This document shows positions 43,738-52,552 of a stretch of DNA of 64,000 bases, piece after piece; the first letter of the stretch is position 1; each line of letters opens with the position of its first letter. The stretch spans positions 6,440 to 70,439 of the forward strand of contig CAZDQF010000024.1 in assembly GCA_964507445.1 (NCBI GenBank). The letters are read 5' to 3'. Origin of the DNA: GCA-2683135 sp964507445. GTDB taxonomy: Bacteria > Planctomycetota > GCA-002687715. The notes under the pieces were generated by a model. It ran no database searches, was not told the DNA's origin, and worked only from the letters and a program-made list of their open reading frames with translations. Position numbers and translations under genes: made by a program.

Positions 43738-45995
43738 ACCGACCCAGGTGGGCGGCCGCTCCATCACTGGTGTCCTCTCCCAGGCTGGATCTCGCGCTCG
43801 TCGTCGTTGCGGCTCTCTCATGCGTCCTGGCGGCCGTTGGCGTCTGGCTGCCGGCGTCGCCGGGAGCGACGGAGCACGTGCACCTCGTGGACCTCTCGAG
43901 GAGCTGCTCCGCTGACCCGTCACGCCTCATCCGGGCCTTGTCTCGGCGCCTGGAGCCTGGCGCCGGGGTCGATCCCGTGGCCGTCGTGGGCTTCGCCGAG
44001 GAGCCCCTTCTCCTGGCTCCGCTGCGTCCTGCGGATGACCTGTCTTCAGCCTTGGAGACCTCGCTGGCCAGGGTGCGGACGTTGCCTGGGGATCGCCTGG
44101 GGGCATCCGACGTCGAGGCCGGGGCGGCGCTCGCTGATTCGCTGCCGGGAGTGGCGGGCGGGACGCGCATCATCCACCTCTGGAGTGACCTTCGATTCCC
44201 CGCCGAGGTGCTGGAGGGTATCCGCGGCGATCTGGCGCCCGGTACTCAACTGCGCCTCCGTGGACCGCTGCTCGAGCCGGAGCCGTCTCTCCGCCTCGGG
44301 GTGAAGGGACCGATCCCGGCGCTCGCGCCCGGCGAGCCCGCGGTGGTCCGGGTCGTGGTGCACATCGGAGGAACCGGGGCGCGCACGATCCAGGTGTCGA
44401 GCGGCGCGCGGTCGTATGACGTGAGGGTGAGGCCGGAGTGGCCGGGCGAAGTGTCGGTGACTGTTGAGCCTGCTGCGGAGGCTGAGTGGGTGCGGGTGAC
44501 CGCCACGGACCCGCGGGGCGAGTTGCCCGAGACGACCCTCCGGCTCGCCACCGGAGCCAGCGGGCGAACGCTCGTGTGGGTCTACGGTGACGCGGACCTG
44601 AACTTGCCTCGGGAGCGCTTCCAGTTGACTTCGGACTTGCAGCGGGCTGCCGCCGTCGTCGTGACCAATCAGGAAGCGGACAGGTCGCTCCGGGAATTCT
44701 GGCGCCGTGAACTCGCCCCAGCCCTGACGGAGCGTGGACAGGGGGTCGTGGTGCTGGGAGGGCCGCGGGCGTTCCGAGCTGGTGGATACGCTGGCGTCCC
44801 GACCCTGGAGGAGCTGCTCCCGCTGTCCTCGCGGGCTCCTGAGGGTCGGGATGTGTGCGTGGCCCTGGACCGATCCGGCAGCATGGATCGGGACGAACGC
44901 CTGATCCGAGCCGTGGAGGCCGTCGAACGACTGGCGAGAGGACTGGGGCCCGGGGATCGCTTGCAGGTGTGGCCCTTCGGCGCCAGCGCGATGGAGCCCA
45001 TCCCCGCGTCCCTCGTTGCCCCGGGGGAGTTCCTTGAGTTGGCCATGGACCCCATGCGGCGATTGGTGCCGACGGGGGGGACACGGTTGATGGGGGCGCT
45101 CAACGAGGCTGCCGCCGTGGCGTCCGCCGCGCGGGACCGTCAGCCGGTCCTGGCGGTGCTCTCGGACCTCCGAGACGATCGGATGACCAGCGAGATGGTC
45201 GAAGACGTCCGAACCCGCGTCGCGGCGTTCAAGGGCGCGGCGACGGTGCTGCTGCTCGATCCAACGGATCGCACCACAAGCCTCGCAGCAGAGCTCGGGC
45301 TAAGGGTCGTCCCCGTGCGGGAGCTGACTCCGGAGCTGTTCCTCGCCAACGTGGACGGAGAGAGCTGGCTGGCTGAGGCGGTGGATACTCGTTGGATCAC
45401 ACCGGTAGAGGGGGCCCCGGAGGCGGGCTCCCTGCGAGCCCGTAATCTGGTGCTGAGGGGGAGCGGCGCCCGGGTCTTCCTCGAGACCACGCAGGGAGCG
45501 CCCCTGCTGGCGGACGCTCGCCGCGGTGCCGGGCGGATCATGGCGTTCGCAGGCGATCCGGGATTGGAGAGTTGGACCCGCGCCCTGGTCCCCTTGATGA
45601 TCGAGGCGGTGGCTTTCCGCGGGCGGCCCGTGAGCGCCAGCGTCGATCACCGGGGACTGACCGTGGGGCTGCCGGCGGGCTTTCTCGGTCCGTTCTCCGT
45701 GGGCTGGAGCGAAGGGGGGCGACCCCGAACCGCGGCCTTGTCGGAACGATCTCCTGGGATCTGGTGGTCGCCGGGTACCAGGCCCACCGGAGCGGTCCGG
45801 GTCTTCGATGAGACCGGGACCCCCGTGTTCTCGGGTCAAGCCGCCGTCCTGGACGATCCGGAGTACCTGTCCGGTCCGCTGGCGACGCCTCTGATCGAGG
45901 ACAGGCCGGTCCCGACGGGGGCCACGGTCCGCTGGCCGTTAGGGCTGATCGCTCTCCTCGCCATGGGCCTCCTGGTGCTCAGGCGAGCCCCATAA
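43734..45995 (+). CDS. VWA-domain, amidotransferase-like membrane protein (BatA/YegL-like)
   Basis: A 753-residue membrane protein. A helix at about 20-45 is followed by a VWA-like region with DLSRS (near residue 57), a beta-rich domain, a class-I glutamine-amidotransferase-like segment (about 305-370: LVWVYGDAD; QGVVVLGGPRAFRAGG), a second VWA with intact MIDAS DRSGSMD (about 378), and a C-terminal helix (about 732-748) with a short RRAP tail. This layout is typical of large VWA proteins in planctomycete-like genomes, often found with MoxR/DUF58 genes; those are not seen here. The start is GTG overlapping mnmA. The role is unknown, perhaps in envelope assembly. Confidence 0.8.
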   Translation: MNRPRWAAAPSLVSSPRLDLALVVVAALSCVLAAVGVWLPASPGATEHVHLVDLSRSCSADPSRLIRALSRRLEPGAGVDPVAVVGFAEEPLLLAPLRPADDLSSALETSLARVRTLPGDRLGASDVEAGAALADSLPGVAGGTRIIHLWSDLRFPAEVLEGIRGDLAPGTQLRLRGPLLEPEPSLRLGVKGPIPALAPGEPAVVRVVVHIGGTGARTIQVSSGARSYDVRVRPEWPGEVSVTVEPAAEAEWVRVTATDPRGELPETTLRLATGASGRTLVWVYGDADLNLPRERFQLTSDLQRAAAVVVTNQEADRSLREFWRRELAPALTERGQGVVVLGGPRAFRAGGYAGVPTLEELLPLSSRAPEGRDVCVALDRSGSMDRDERLIRAVEAVERLARGLGPGDRLQVWPFGASAMEPIPASLVAPGEFLELAMDPMRRLVPTGGTRLMGALNEAAAVASAARDRQPVLAVLSDLRDDRMTSEMVEDVRTRVAAFKGAATVLLLDPTDRTTSLAAELGLRVVPVRELTPELFLANVDGESWLAEAVDTRWITPVEGAPEAGSLRARNLVLRGSGARVFLETTQGAPLLADARRGAGRIMAFAGDPGLESWTRALVPLMIEAVAFRGRPVSASVDHRGLTVGLPAGFLGPFSVGWSEGGRPRTAALSERSPGIWWSPGTRPTGAVRVFDETGTPVFSGQAAVLDDPEYLSGPLATPLIEDRPVPTGATVRWPLGLIALLAMGLLVLRRAP

Positions 45996-46096
45996 TCACG
46001 TCTGTTTCGGTGGGTTTCTCTCAAGATTCGCCTGCCAGTCCATCCGATAGCTGGGTCAGAGGTTGAGGGGCGTGAGGTGCCTCTCCAAGGAGACCC

Positions 46097-46702
46097 ATGG
46101 CCAAGATCGCTATCGCATCGCTGTTCCTTCTTTCTGCCTGCGTCACCACCTACGAGAACGGCCAGCTGGTCGCCGAGCGCGAGGATCGCTCCGGGAAGCC
46201 CAGCCGACTGGAGCGGGTCCAGGAACAGGTGAACAGCCGCATCGAGCGTCTGAAGTACCAGTACGGCAAGGAGCTCCTTGGCACCCTCCAGGAGCTGATC
46301 GCCCTCGAAGAGTTGGCGATTGAGCCCATCGGGCAGGCGTTCCAGACCGCGGACTCCCGGACCCGCGCCAACCTGGTCTACGTCCTCGGCTACATCGGTG
46401 GTGCCGCGGCCCGGAAGTGGGTCGTGGCCGGACTCAGCGATGAGAGCGAGGTCGTGCGTTATGAATCCGCCGCCGCGCTGATGCAACTGGGTGACTGGAG
46501 CGCGGTTCCGGTGCTCATCACGTTCATGGACTCCGATAGTCGGCGTCTGCGATACAAGGCCCACGAGATCTTGCGATTGAAGACGAAGCAGGATTTCGGA
46601 TACGACTTCAACGCGGAGACAGCCGGCCGCACTGAGGCGATTCAACAATGGAAGTCGTGGTGGAGTGGCCGCCGCGACGAGTTGATCTACGGCAATGACT
46701 GA
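46097..46702 (+). CDS. HEAT-repeat lipoprotein with W-x2-WW tail
   Basis: A 201-residue lipoprotein: signal with lipobox LSAC (Cys15), then an amphipathic stretch (about 30-60), HEAT-like repeats (FQTADSRTRANLVYVLGYIG; ARKWVVAGLSDESEVVRYESAAALMQLGD; SAVPVLITFMDSDSRRLRYKAHEIL) and the tail FGYDFNAETAGRTEAIQQWKSWW. The tail motif is shared with three other proteins in the window. AAGGAG is placed seven bases before the ATG. It is probably cotranscribed with the small membrane ORF that follows. Function unknown; protein-protein binding at the membrane is likely. Confidence 0.75.
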   Translation: MAKIAIASLFLLSACVTTYENGQLVAEREDRSGKPSRLERVQEQVNSRIERLKYQYGKELLGTLQELIALEELAIEPIGQAFQTADSRTRANLVYVLGYIGGAAARKWVVAGLSDESEVVRYESAAALMQLGDWSAVPVLITFMDSDSRRLRYKAHEILRLKTKQDFGYDFNAETAGRTEAIQQWKSWWSGRRDELIYGND

Positions 46703-46726
46703 CCCCTCACGGACGAATCGGCTGTC

Positions 46727-46834
46727 ATGAACTGGTTCAATCTGCTCGCCGCGATCTGGGGTGTTGCGGCCGTCATCGTCGTCGTCAGCTACGTCTCCTC
46801 CATGCGAGACCAGCGTGACGAACGGCGCTCCTGA
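46727..46834 (+). CDS. 35-residue single-helix membrane peptide
   Basis: A 35-codon frame, MNWFNLLAAIWGVAAVIVVV onward, followed by a charged tail (MRDQRDERRS). It is a textbook small membrane protein with one helix and a charged C-terminus, found 24 bases after the HEAT lipoprotein gene. A weak ribosome-binding site (CGGACG) is upstream. Because it is so short, coding is only supported by the hydrophobic pattern and location. Confidence 0.45.
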   Translation: MNWFNLLAAIWGVAAVIVVVSYVSSMRDQRDERRS

Positions 46835-47060
46835 GCGCCTTCGGCTGTCTGCGGCCGCGGCTGCGCGGCCCGCCTGAAGACCTGGAAAGTCCCTTACGCG
46901 GGGGGGCCCCGTTCGTTCATTGCCCCGGAGAGTCTGGACCGGTGCCCCCGGGGAGCCTCTCTGGCCGTGGATCGCGCGATCCCGGCGGTTTCTTATCCCT
47001 TTGACGATCAAGGGGTTCTGGGCAGTCCAGAGTTGGCCCAGGCCTTCGGGACGGGGTAGC

Positions 47061-48224
47061 ATGGACACCCAGGTCAAATCGAGCGGGAACGGGCCGCGAG
47101 CCCGCCAACGAAGCATGAAGATCTATTTCTGCGACATCTGCAACGAGAGCATCCCGCTCAAGGACATCAACACCAATCGGATCACCATCGAGGAAGGCAA
47201 GATCTTCTGCCAGCGCTGTGCGCCCAAACAGGGGCGAGCGACGGAGAGGGTCCCTGGCCCGGTGCTGGCGGTGTTCACGTTCGTCGTGTTGCTGCTGGGG
47301 GGGGTCGCCTTCATGGGGTGGAAGCTGCTCTCCGATCAATCGGCCGAATTGAAGTCCCTCTCCGAGACCGTGGACCGCATGCAGGCGAGTCTGTCGGGCG
47401 TGCCGACGACGCTGGAGGATACCGGGGACAAACTGGGTCGGCTCGGCGGTGACGTCCATCGAATGGGAGCGGATCTGGCTTCTGCCAAGTCCGAGATCCG
47501 TCAGCGTCACGACGCGCTCGATGGGCGGGTCCAGTCGGCCCACGAGAGCCAGAAGAAATCGCTGGGGGACGCTATGCGGCAGCTGTCCATCTCCCTCCAG
47601 GGTGACATTGATGGGCTGAAGGCCGGGTTGGACGACCTGAAGACCAACAGGGTCAATCCTGCGCTCGTGGACATGGAAGTCCTGAAAGAGAAGCTGGACT
47701 TGCTCCAGGATCTCGTGACGGGCTTGACCCAGCCCAGGATGGCGCCCGTGGAGCCCACTCCGGAGCCAGCCGTTGTCGCTGAAGGGCCAGAGGATGGGGG
47801 CGCGGACAAGGCCCTGGAAGATGCGGAGATCAACCGCCACATCTCCAAGTTGACGGCTTCAGACCCCGGTGATCGCTACTCAGCGGTGATCGCGCTGGGG
47901 CACTACTCCGGGGTGCGCGTGGTCAAGGCGCTGGAGGGGATGTTGACCCCGGACCCGGACCCGGAGGACTACGTCCGGGTGGCCGTGATCGAGCGTCTCC
48001 GGGAACTCGGCAGCCCCAGTTCCGTCCCTCATGTGATCGTGGCCTTGCGGGACGCTGACTACTTCGTCCGGGTCGCGGCACGAGGAGCGCTGCGGGCCAT
48101 CACCGGAACCAGGATGAAGTTCGATCCGGACGGCTCGCCTTCTGAGCGGGAGGGCCAGATCAAGAGCTGGGAACGATGGTGGGCGGAGAACAAAGCCAAG
48201 CTCCTCGCCAGTACTTCTGCTTGA
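47061..48224 (+). CDS. Zinc-ribbon, membrane, coiled-coil protein with HEAT/W-x2-WW tail
   Basis: A 387-residue protein with a zinc ribbon (CDICNESIPLKD, then CQRC), a single membrane helix (about 66-88), a coiled coil (about 95-230), a Pro/Glu linker, and HEAT-like repeats (SDPGDRYSAVIALGHYSG; DYVRVAVIERLRELG; DYFVRVAARGALRAITG) ending in IKSWERWWAENKAK. The plan (zinc ribbon, membrane helix, HEAT tail) is the same as in the protein at 19.1-20.5 kb. The start at 47061 is preferred (GGGACGGGG upstream); Met at 47115 begins just at the zinc ribbon and is an alternative. Function unknown. Confidence 0.75.
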   Translation: MDTQVKSSGNGPRARQRSMKIYFCDICNESIPLKDINTNRITIEEGKIFCQRCAPKQGRATERVPGPVLAVFTFVVLLLGGVAFMGWKLLSDQSAELKSLSETVDRMQASLSGVPTTLEDTGDKLGRLGGDVHRMGADLASAKSEIRQRHDALDGRVQSAHESQKKSLGDAMRQLSISLQGDIDGLKAGLDDLKTNRVNPALVDMEVLKEKLDLLQDLVTGLTQPRMAPVEPTPEPAVVAEGPEDGGADKALEDAEINRHISKLTASDPGDRYSAVIALGHYSGVRVVKALEGMLTPDPDPEDYVRVAVIERLRELGSPSSVPHVIVALRDADYFVRVAARGALRAITGTRMKFDPDGSPSEREGQIKSWERWWAENKAKLLASTSA

Positions 48225-48250
48225 TACCTGACTTGCCCGCCTTCATGCGC

Positions 48251-48256
48251 TAACAC
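48251..48256 (+). promoter_or_regulatory. Leaderless-type -10 box TAACAC before pyk
   Basis: TAACAC ends six bases before the pyk ATG at 48263, with TGGGTC between and no Shine-Dalgarno sequence. Confidence 0.4.
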
Positions 48257-48262
48257 TGGGTC

Positions 48263-49750
48263 ATGAACCGGCGCCCCTCCACGCGCATCATCGCCACCCT
48301 CGGTCCGGCATCGTCGGACAGGGAGACCATCGTCAGGCTGGCCGACGCCGGGGCCTCCGCGTTCCGCATCAACTTCTCCCACGGCGAGCATGAAGACCTG
48401 GCCCGGGTGATCTCTGAGGTGCGCTCCGTGGAGGCTCAGGTAGCCCGCCCCCTTGCGGTGCTGGGGGACCTCTCCGGGCCGAAGCTGCGTACGGGGGCCG
48501 TGGTCGGTGGTGGCACGGTCTCCCTGGAGGCCGACGCTCAGGTCGTGCTCTCGGCTACGGCTGAAGAGTCATCCCTCGGTGTCATCTCCGTCAGCTACGC
48601 CTCGGTCCCTGCGCTGCTCGCAGTCGGCGACCGGGTGCTGCTGGACGACGGGAAGATGGAGCTGGAGGTGGTCGAGTCCCGCGGGGAGGACGCGGTGGCG
48701 CGGGTTGTGCACGGAGGAGAACTGGGCGCCCAGAAGGGCATCAATCTGCCCGGGACGACCCTGGGCATCCCCGCGATCACGGAGAAGGACATCCGCGACC
48801 TGGAGTTCGCGCTGGCGTACGGGGTGGACTGGCTGGCGCTGAGCTTCGTTCAGCAGCCGCGCGACGTGGTGGACCTGAAGCGTCGGATCTCCTCCGCAGG
48901 CTGCACGACCCCCGTCATCGCGAAGATCGAGAAGCCTGGGGCCGTGGATTGCCTGGCCGCCATCCTGGACGTGAGCGATGGGGTCATGGTCGCCCGCGGA
49001 GACCTGGGCGTAGAGCTGGGACCGGAGCAGTTGCCCACGGTGCAGAAGGAGATCATCGACTGCGCCCGGTCTCACGGAAAGCTGGTGATCACCGCAACCC
49101 AGATGCTGGAGAGCATGACCTCCTCTCCGAGGCCCACGCGAGCGGAGGCCTCGGACGTGGCCAACGCCATCTTCGATGGTTCCGACGTGGTCATGCTGTC
49201 TCAGGAGACCGCCATCGGAGCTCACCCTGTGCGGGCGGTGGAGACCATGCGTGACATCGCTCTCCAGGTGGAGGCCAGCGACCTGTTCAAGTCCCGGGCG
49301 GAGGCCTTCCGCTTGCCGGCAACCGGTGGCATCGCCCACGCTGCGATCCGGGCGGCCTGCATCGCGGCGGACGAGGTGCAGGCCCGTGCCATCGTTCCTT
49401 TCACGGGCTCCGGTTGGACCGCCCTCAGCATGAGCAGCTGGCGCCCCCGGCGACCGATCTACGCGGTGACCTTCCGGGAGTCCACCTGCCGTCGGCTGGC
49501 CCTCTGCCGCGCCGTGGACCCGGTCCTGGTCTCCGAGGAATCTGAGTCCCTGGACGATCGCTATCTCCTCGGCATGGACGCGCTGCTTCGCAGCGGTCGC
49601 CTCTCCAGCGGCGACGTGGTGGTGCTCCTGTCCGGGGGGGTGCTGCACGGGCATGGGGCCAACACCATCAAGATCTACCGGGTGGGCGAGGACGACCTGG
49701 CGGACGACCCCGAGACCCGGGCCCGATTGCGACGTCTCCTCGGCACCTGA
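48263..49750 (+). CDS. pyk: Pyruvate kinase
   Basis: A 495-residue glycolytic enzyme. Signatures are TRIIATLGPASSDRET, RINFSHGEHED, LGDLSGPKLRTG, the active-site VIAKIEKPGAVD, DGVMVARGDLGVELG, TATQMLESM and DVANAIFDGSDVVMLSQETAIG. The last reads SQETA where most family members have SGETA or SAETA. The C-terminal allosteric domain is present (RAIVPFTGSGWTAL), and the end (NTIKIYRVG) matches the family. It is monocistronic by appearance, with sucC about 140 bases after it. Confidence 0.96.
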   Translation: MNRRPSTRIIATLGPASSDRETIVRLADAGASAFRINFSHGEHEDLARVISEVRSVEAQVARPLAVLGDLSGPKLRTGAVVGGGTVSLEADAQVVLSATAEESSLGVISVSYASVPALLAVGDRVLLDDGKMELEVVESRGEDAVARVVHGGELGAQKGINLPGTTLGIPAITEKDIRDLEFALAYGVDWLALSFVQQPRDVVDLKRRISSAGCTTPVIAKIEKPGAVDCLAAILDVSDGVMVARGDLGVELGPEQLPTVQKEIIDCARSHGKLVITATQMLESMTSSPRPTRAEASDVANAIFDGSDVVMLSQETAIGAHPVRAVETMRDIALQVEASDLFKSRAEAFRLPATGGIAHAAIRAACIAADEVQARAIVPFTGSGWTALSMSSWRPRRPIYAVTFRESTCRRLALCRAVDPVLVSEESESLDDRYLLGMDALLRSGRLSSGDVVVLLSGGVLHGHGANTIKIYRVGEDDLADDPETRARLRRLLGT

Positions 49751-49892
49751 GCTGTCCTGATCCCAGATCTCGGTGGCTCCGGCAAAAAACCGATGCTCCG
49801 ATGTACAGTGCGCTCCGGGCCTCGTTATCATGGCCAGCACGCGGCAGCTTGATTTGACTTAAAGCTCTGTCAATAGGCGACTTAGAGATTCA

Positions 49893-51062
49893 ATGAAGAT
49901 CCACGAGTATCAGGCCAAGGGCATCCTGCGGGAGTACGGCGTGGCGACCCCTGAGAGTGTCGTCGTGACCGATCCCGAGGGGGCCGCTGAAGCCTTCGGA
50001 CAGTTGGGTTGTGACCTCTCGGTGGTCAAGGCTCAGATCCACGCAGGTGGTCGTGGCAAGGGGGGCGGCGTCAAGCTCGTCCGATCCGCCGAGGAAGCCG
50101 CGGAGGCGGCTCGGGCCATCCTCTCCAAGCCCCTGGTGACCCACCAGACCGGGCCTGAGGGCCAGCCTGTGAAGACCCTGCTGGTGGAAGCTGGCAGCGC
50201 CATCGCCGACGAACTCTACGTCGGATTGGCGCTCGACCGGTCGGTGGGGGTGCCGGTGTTGATGGCGTCATCCGAGGGCGGCATGGAGATCGAGGAGGTG
50301 GCGGCGAAGACGCCGGAGAAGATCCTCCGCGAACCTGTCGATCCAGCCCTGGGGCTGCTCCCGTATCAGGCCCGCCGGCTGGCCAAGGGGATCGGACTGG
50401 CGCCTGAATTGTGGAAGCAGGCGACCCACTTCTTCGGCGCCCTGTGCCGCGCCTACCAGGAGAAGGACTGCAGCCTCGCCGAGATCAACCCGCTGGTCGT
50501 CACCAAGACCGGCGAGCTCATCGCGCTGGACGCGAAGATGAACTTCGACGGGTCCGCCCTGTTCCGCCACAAGGACGTGGTCGCCCTGCGGGACATCGAT
50601 GAGGAGGACCAGACCGAGGTGGAGGCCGGCGATGCGGGCCTCAGCTATGTGAACCTCGACGGCAACATCGGCTGTCTGGTCAACGGCGCAGGCCTCGCCA
50701 TGGCCACCATGGACTTGATCAAGCTCCACGGGGGAGAGCCCGCCAACTTCCTCGACGTGGGCGGCGGCGCCACCAAGGATCAGGTGGCGACGGCGTTCCG
50801 GATCATCCTCAAGGACCCGGCGGTGAACGGCATCCTGGTGAACATCTTCGGCGGGATTCTCCGCTGCACGACCCTGGCGGACGGGATCGTGGCTGCGGCG
50901 CGGGAGATCGACCTGAGCGTGCCGCTCGTGGTGCGCCTGGAAGGGACCGAGGTCGCTGAGGGACGCAAGACCCTCGAGGAGTCGGGGCTGCCCATCATCA
51001 CGGCCACGGACATGACGGACGCCGCCAACAAGATCGTGGAAGCCGCTGGAGCAGGTTCATGA
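49893..51062 (+). CDS. sucC: Succinyl-CoA synthetase beta subunit
   Basis: A 389-residue ATP-grasp subunit of succinyl-CoA ligase in the TCA cycle. It opens with MKIHEYQAKGILREYGV, and contains VKAQIHAGGRGKGGGVK, CSLAEINPLVVTKTG, LDAKMNFDGSALFRH, GNIGCLVNGAGLAMATMD and VNIFGGILRC. The 4-bp overlap with sucD (ATGA) shows coupling. There is a longer upstream space (about 140 bases) with an AT-richer segment (TTGATTTGACTTAAAG) that may carry its promoter, and no strong ribosome-binding site. Confidence 0.97.
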   Translation: MKIHEYQAKGILREYGVATPESVVVTDPEGAAEAFGQLGCDLSVVKAQIHAGGRGKGGGVKLVRSAEEAAEAARAILSKPLVTHQTGPEGQPVKTLLVEAGSAIADELYVGLALDRSVGVPVLMASSEGGMEIEEVAAKTPEKILREPVDPALGLLPYQARRLAKGIGLAPELWKQATHFFGALCRAYQEKDCSLAEINPLVVTKTGELIALDAKMNFDGSALFRHKDVVALRDIDEEDQTEVEAGDAGLSYVNLDGNIGCLVNGAGLAMATMDLIKLHGGEPANFLDVGGGATKDQVATAFRIILKDPAVNGILVNIFGGILRCTTLADGIVAAAREIDLSVPLVVRLEGTEVAEGRKTLEESGLPIITATDMTDAANKIVEAAGAGS

Positions 51063-51934
51063 GTGTGCTCGTCAACAAGGACACCAAGGTCATCGTGCAG
51101 GGAATGGGCTCCGCAGGTCGGTTCCATGCAGGGCAGATGGTGGAGTACGGGACCCAGGTGGTCGGAGCGGTCCGTCCCGGGAAGGGTGGCGAGGAGATCG
51201 ACGGCATCGCCGTCTTCGACAGCGTCAGCGAGGCCGTGGAGAGCACGGGGGCGAACGCCTCGGTCATCTACGTGCCGGCGGCCGGTTGCCTGGACGCGAT
51301 CCTGGAGGCGGCGGACTCGGGGATCGGGGTGTGCGTCGTCATCACGGAGGGAATCCCGGCGGGTGACATGGTGTCGGCGTTCCAGGGGCTGCGCCGCAGC
51401 GGCAACTCCATGCAGATCATCGGTCCCAACTGCCCAGGGATCATCACACCCGGCGAGTGCAAGATCGGCATCATGCCCGGCTACATCCACAAGCCCGGTC
51501 GGGTGGGGGTCATCTCCCGCTCAGGGACCCTGACCTATGAGGCGGTCTGGCAGCTGACGGAGCGCGGGGTGGGCCAGAGCACCTGTATCGGCATCGGCGG
51601 CGACCCGCTGATCGGGACCACCCATATCGACGCCCTGCGCCTGTTCAACGAGGACCCGGATACGGATGCCATCATCATGATCGGGGAAATCGGCGGAACG
51701 GCGGAGGAGGAGGCGGCGGAATTCGTCGCCGGACACGTGAATAAGCCGGTGGCGGCGTTCATCGCCGGCCAGACCGCGCCTCCGGGGAAGCGCATGGGCC
51801 ACGCAGGTGCTATCATCTCCGGCGGCAGTGGGAAGGCTGCGGACAAGATCGCAGCCCTCGAGCGGGCGGGCGTAGCAGTGGCACGCAGCCCGGCGGACAT
51901 GGCGGCGACGCTGGTTGAGGTGGCCGGACTTTAG
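51059..51934 (+). CDS. sucD: Succinyl-CoA synthetase alpha subunit
   Basis: A 291-residue subunit forming the CoA site and carrying the phosphohistidine. Signatures are SVLVNKDTKVIVQGMG, GPNCPGIITPGECKIGIMPG, SRSGTLTYEAVWQLTERG, TCIGIGGDPLIGT, and the active His in GKRMGHAGAIISGG (near residue 247). The length is normal. It is coupled to sucC and followed by a hairpin and a STAS-like gene. Confidence 0.97.
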   Translation: MSVLVNKDTKVIVQGMGSAGRFHAGQMVEYGTQVVGAVRPGKGGEEIDGIAVFDSVSEAVESTGANASVIYVPAAGCLDAILEAADSGIGVCVVITEGIPAGDMVSAFQGLRRSGNSMQIIGPNCPGIITPGECKIGIMPGYIHKPGRVGVISRSGTLTYEAVWQLTERGVGQSTCIGIGGDPLIGTTHIDALRLFNEDPDTDAIIMIGEIGGTAEEEAAEFVAGHVNKPVAAFIAGQTAPPGKRMGHAGAIISGGSGKAADKIAALERAGVAVARSPADMAATLVEVAGL

Positions 51935-51943
51935 GGACGGGAT

Positions 51944-51964
51944 CGCGGGAGTGGACTTCCCGCG
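51944..51964 (+). terminator. Weak hairpin after sucD
   Basis: A 7-bp stem CGCGGGA / TCCCGCG with loop GTGGACT, ten bases after the stop and without a T-tract. It might only attenuate transcription into the next gene. Confidence 0.3.
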
Positions 51965-51984
51965 TTGAAGGCCGGAGGAGCCGG

Positions 51985-52464
51985 TTGGCAGAGACCTGCG
52001 TCGAGCGGAGCAGCGGCAAGCGTGTGCTGAGCCTCGTCAAGGACGGTGTCCTCTATGAGGCCTACCGGTCCGACACCGGCGTTCTGGAGTTGGTCCCCTC
52101 TTCCCCTGATCACCTGCCCGTGGTCTCCGAGACCCGCAAAGGGGTTCGGGTGGCTCGCGTGGATTGCGGTGAGAACTGTTACGTGTTCGATCGCAAGATC
52201 CTGCGTGCCACCCTGCGCAAGGTCCTGGAGTTCGCTCGCGAGGGTGAGGGCAGCTTCGTCCTGGATATCTCGCGGATCACCCTGGTTGCCCAGTCTCACC
52301 TTCAGGCGTTGGAGCACGTCCACACGTATCTCGAGGGTCGGCAGCGCCGGCTCGTGGTGGTGACCCAGTCCGCTGTGGTGGCCCGTCAGATCCAACTCGC
52401 GGTCCCGACCCTGCAAGGACGCATCTTCTCGCGAGAGAAGGACGCCGTCGCCGCCGCCCTCTGA
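51985..52464 (+). CDS. Possible STAS-like protein, function unknown
   Basis: A 159-residue protein. The C-terminal 100 residues look like a STAS/SpoIIAA-type fold: FDRKILRATLRKVLEFAREG, then FVLDISRITLVAQSHLQALEHVH, and RLVVVTQSAVVARQIQLAVP. STAS antagonists usually carry a Ser or Thr in a DSSG loop; here the spot reads AQS, so phosphorylation is doubtful. The N-terminal 55 residues are not recognised. The start is TTG at 51985, supported by GGAGGAG five bases before it. It sits 50 bases after sucD. I am unsure of the family. Confidence 0.55.
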   Translation: MAETCVERSSGKRVLSLVKDGVLYEAYRSDTGVLELVPSSPDHLPVVSETRKGVRVARVDCGENCYVFDRKILRATLRKVLEFAREGEGSFVLDISRITLVAQSHLQALEHVHTYLEGRQRRLVVVTQSAVVARQIQLAVPTLQGRIFSREKDAVAAAL

Positions 52465-52506
52465 CGGATCTCGCGAGAGCGCTCCATGACCGGGAGCCTC
52501 CCCTGA

Positions 52507-52512
52507 TATAAT
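52507..52512 (+). promoter_or_regulatory. TATAAT -10 box upstream of murA
   Basis: A perfect TATAAT, 40 bases before the murA ATG. The closest -35 match is ATGACC (52486-52491) at a short 15-base spacing, so the promoter is only probable. Confidence 0.45.
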
Positions 52513-52552
52513 CCGCCTGCGCATTTGCGTCGTCACTCAGGGGAGGGTGATC

